Assembly (NCBI GenBank): GCA_014155875.1
Contig: JACEFZ010027765.1
Coordinates: 79,501-143,500, forward strand
Length of the DNA: 64,000 bases
Direction: 5' to 3'
From: Cepaea nemoralis
Taxonomy: Eukaryota; Mollusca; Gastropoda; Stylommatophora; Helicidae
Part shown: piece after piece, positions 61,796 to 64,000 of the stretch
How positions within the stretch are numbered: position 1 is the stretch's first letter
Layout of the letters: each line of letters starts with the position of its first letter
Notes under the pieces: model-generated
The model's database searches: none
What the model saw: the letters and a program-made list of their open reading frames with translations, nothing else
Told to the model about the DNA's origin: nothing
Program-made: the position numbers and the translations under genes

Positions 61796-61938
61796 GCTGA
61801 GGAGGAGGAGGAGGTTGGGGAGGGGAGGAGGAGGGGGAGGAGGAGGAGAAGAAGAAGAAGAAGAAGAAGAAGAAGAAGAAGAAGAAGAAGAAGAAGAAGA
61901 AGAAGAAGAAGAAGAAGAAGAAGAAGAAGAAGAAGAAT
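61796..61938. repeat. (AGG)n then (AAG)n microsatellite
   Basis: GGAGGA-rich at 61796-61848 followed by about 30 AAG units to 61935. It directly follows the LINE 3' end and may have grown from its tail. Confidence 0.95.
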
Positions 61939-62319
61939 ATTAATGAGATTTTGGTGCAACGGAAGTGTTTCAAACCTACTAAGATAGTACCAAGTTCTAC
62001 AAAATGATGCACCGGTGGTGAGACGAGGGTGTTTATTTTATTAGTAACTAATTATCTGCATCTGTTCACTGTCTTGCCTTTGATCCGTCTCCCAGCTTCC
62101 GATGGGTCTCTTCACAATGTCCCTAAGAACTGTCTACGGTCTTGTACTGAAACATGTTTACCATTTTCCCTGTCTGTCCACTGCCATACTTGGATATGTC
62201 CACAGCCTCCTTCTGATCCGATTACACATTTCTTTGGCTTTGTCTAACGCCCATCCTGGATTGTGGTCTGTGCAATCACTCACCAGCTCAGTGGTCCGGT
62301 GTTCAATCGTCTGTAACGT
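61939..62319. other. No recognisable feature
   Basis: No gene recognised. Confidence 0.4.
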
Positions 62320-62637
62320 GTGGATATATATTCCTGCGGGCGTTCACTCGCTTTGAACTCAAGCGTAGTCCATACACGTGCTACTAAATCTAGTGCACTG
62401 GACTGATTTTTGCGTGTGGATTAGCTTTTTATATTACCAGTGTCCCTCGCCTTCAGAAGAACCCACTCTGACTTCAGAGGTACTTTTAATTAACTTCCCA
62501 AAATCAAGGAAGAGAAGTCAACGTTTAAGTCCATTGACCGGTGTAAGGGTTGAACCTGTTACCTCGGTATCAGTACACCAAATGTTTAAGAAAAAGTATG
62601 CTTATCCATTCGGCCATGCTGGTCTCCGGGTGGATAT
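62320..62637 (-). mobile_element. tRNA-derived SINE family 2, full length, short TSD
   Basis: The body is about 62328-62629. GTGGATAT flanks both sides. On the minus strand the head has TGGCCGAATGG (A box) and GGTTCAACCCTT (B box), and the body matches 18875-19060. Confidence 0.85.
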
Positions 62638-63077
62638 TTCTCCCCAGAAATGTATGACGCATGAAGACTAATGCAGTGTAAGACAATCTTTAGCATCATC
62701 ATATTCCCTGCCAGCTGGTGTAGGCGTTCATGCTTTTCCGCAGATCTCGGTCTGTGGTGTTCTTGATCAACTCCGCTTTTGATATTCCTTCATGCCACTA
62801 TCTTAGTCCATCCAGCATGATTTCTCTTGCGAAATGTGCCAGGCAATAAATCGTACTATATATGGTTTGTGTCTTCGTTATTCAAATTCTCTTGGTCTGC
62901 CCCTGCCTCTCTTCCCCTTGATCTTTCCGGTTGTCACGATGTTCTCCAATGTCTCTCATCACATGACCAAAGAAAGCTCTTTACAAACAAATGTTTGCTG
63001 AGAGCGAAAGTTGACAACACAGGGATACCACGGGCGGATGACATAGTCAACTTCACACCAGCCGCTTAACCACCCCT

Positions 63078-63111
<34 letters not shown>

Positions 63112-63282
63112 CATATTTTGGGATTCATGTTGTAAGGCTTGGTCAAACCTGCGGTCATGCAAGATATCAAAATGAATGCAAATGACCTATTTTCATACGG
63201 CGAGAGGGTCTCCAATGAAATCCTAATTGTTTTGTTTGTTTAAGGTGAATATTTTCTTTAAAAAAAGTGCAGAACAGATGTA
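62638..63282. other. No recognisable gene; long C homopolymer
   Basis: It contains an uninterrupted C run of about 30 at 63079-63109. No coding motif recognised. Confidence 0.5.
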
Positions 63283-63356
63283 TCATTTTTCGATGTAGTC
63301 ACCACTGCGTTCAATGCAAGTCCTCCAGCGCCGATAAATTTGCTCTGATTCCTGCA
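63283..63356 (-). pseudogene. mariner transposase C-terminal scrap
   Basis: The minus-strand frame reads QIYRRWRTCIERSGDYIEK then stop at 63283-63285, the usual C-terminal ending of mariner transposases. It is a different lineage from the other copies. Nothing upstream is recognisable. Confidence 0.6.
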
Positions 63357-63439
63357 AAACAAAAATGTTCTTGGTCTCTAGTGTAACCACACATGCGCCA
63401 CATGCTGTACCTCTTCAGCGGACCGAAAAGTGTTGAAAA

Positions 63440-63946
63440 TTCCTACTCCACTCATACACTGACGAAAACACAAGAAAGATATTCTATACTTCTCATATAC
63501 AAACACATATTGATTACTGCTCCACAGTCTGGGATGGATGCTCCAAATCAATAACAAAACGCCTATATTCACTCCAGAAAAGGGCAGTGCGTTTAATTAA
63601 TGGTGAAAAGCTTACCGACAATGCTAACCTATATAAACGTCTCCGGTTACTGCCACTCCACAAGCGCCTGCTTTTTAATAAGACCAAACTAATTCACAAA
63701 ATCCTATTTCAAAATGCTCCAAGCTAACTTTGGCCATTGTTTAAATATAACGCTAGACATAGCGAACGACTAAATATACTTCATGTCCCTAAACCTAGGA
63801 TAGACTTATATAAAACAAGCTTAGCATACTCTGCCGCTCAGTTGTGGAACAATCTTCCACAAGAAATCAAAGACACCACCAATCATGATACATACATTCG
63901 CAACCTGTTTGAACACTACCTTAGTACAGACTACATGCCCCCATAA
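63440..63946 (+). pseudogene. CR1/L2-like LINE reverse transcriptase C-terminus
   Basis: One frame is open over almost the whole segment: HIDYCSTVWDGCSKSITKRL (near 63510-63565), RLRLLPLHKRLLFNKTKLIH (near 63640-63695), then TSLAYSAAQLWNNLPQEIK (near 63813-63870) and a stop ending at 63946. This is the typical region C-terminal to the reverse transcriptase palm in CR1/L2/RTE-X-type LINEs. There is a single internal stop (63724-63726), so this copy is younger than the other LINEs. The catalytic domain is missing by 5' truncation. Confidence 0.85.
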
Positions 63947-64000
63947 CAAATAACACAAAAAAGACAATAATGGTAACTTATCTCAAACGACAACTAGCCA

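Overview
This is a eukaryotic (metazoan) window that is mostly transposable elements and microsatellites and holds one real gene fragment. The mix of mariner, hAT and pogo-like DNA elements, RTE-like and RNase H-bearing LINEs, tRNA-derived SINEs and very long CT/GT/CTA arrays fits an invertebrate, most likely a mollusc. That assignment is inference from repeat style; no marker gene proves it. No rRNA, functional tRNA, CRISPR array or bacterial-type operon was seen.

The gene is on the minus strand. A single uninterrupted exon of 15,281 bp (48015 down to 32735; 5,093 complete codons) lies between a good acceptor (pyrimidine-rich, ending in CAG, just above 48015) and a consensus donor (GTGAGT, starting at 32734). 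The protein is Ser/Thr/Asp/Asn-rich, largely low complexity, and matches no family I recognise. It contains two degenerate internal arrays: about nine units of about 13 residues, and 17 units of 11 residues. Upstream exons should lie to the right of 48015 and downstream exons to the left of 32735; I could not identify any.

Layout: 1-1375 tandem repeat and two inverted hAT MITE copies. 1882-8545 an LTR retrotransposon with a perfect 5-bp target duplication, 99%-identical LTRs and broken gag-protease, with reverse transcriptase missing. 8546-14500 SINEs, a 55-bp tandem repeat and LINE remnants. 14700-19200 microsatellites, an AT-centred palindrome, a hAT MITE with perfect 8-bp duplication and nested SINEs. 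19200-26100 LINE remnants, SINEs and minisatellites. 26100-28380 AT-rich sequence with nothing recognisable. 28382-31000 an RTE 3' end, then a pogo-like element carrying a foldback element with telomere-like repeats, then another hAT-type MITE. 32735-48015 the giant exon. 48224-49600 a CTA satellite in the intron just upstream of it. 49682-50564 a hAT element with a transposase fragment. 51828-53607 a mariner whose 5' coding part is replaced by about 1.3 kb of microsatellite. 53921-57850 SINEs, compound microsatellites, two more mariner relics and a second RTE 3' end. 58540-61790 one RTE-like LINE interrupted by a hAT MITE and a mariner. 62320-63946 a SINE, a mariner scrap and the 3' end of a CR1/L2-like LINE.

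The mobile elements do not form a working system: every transposase, gag or reverse transcriptase seen is truncated or frame-broken. Their target-site duplications are nevertheless well preserved, so boundaries and nesting order can be read directly.
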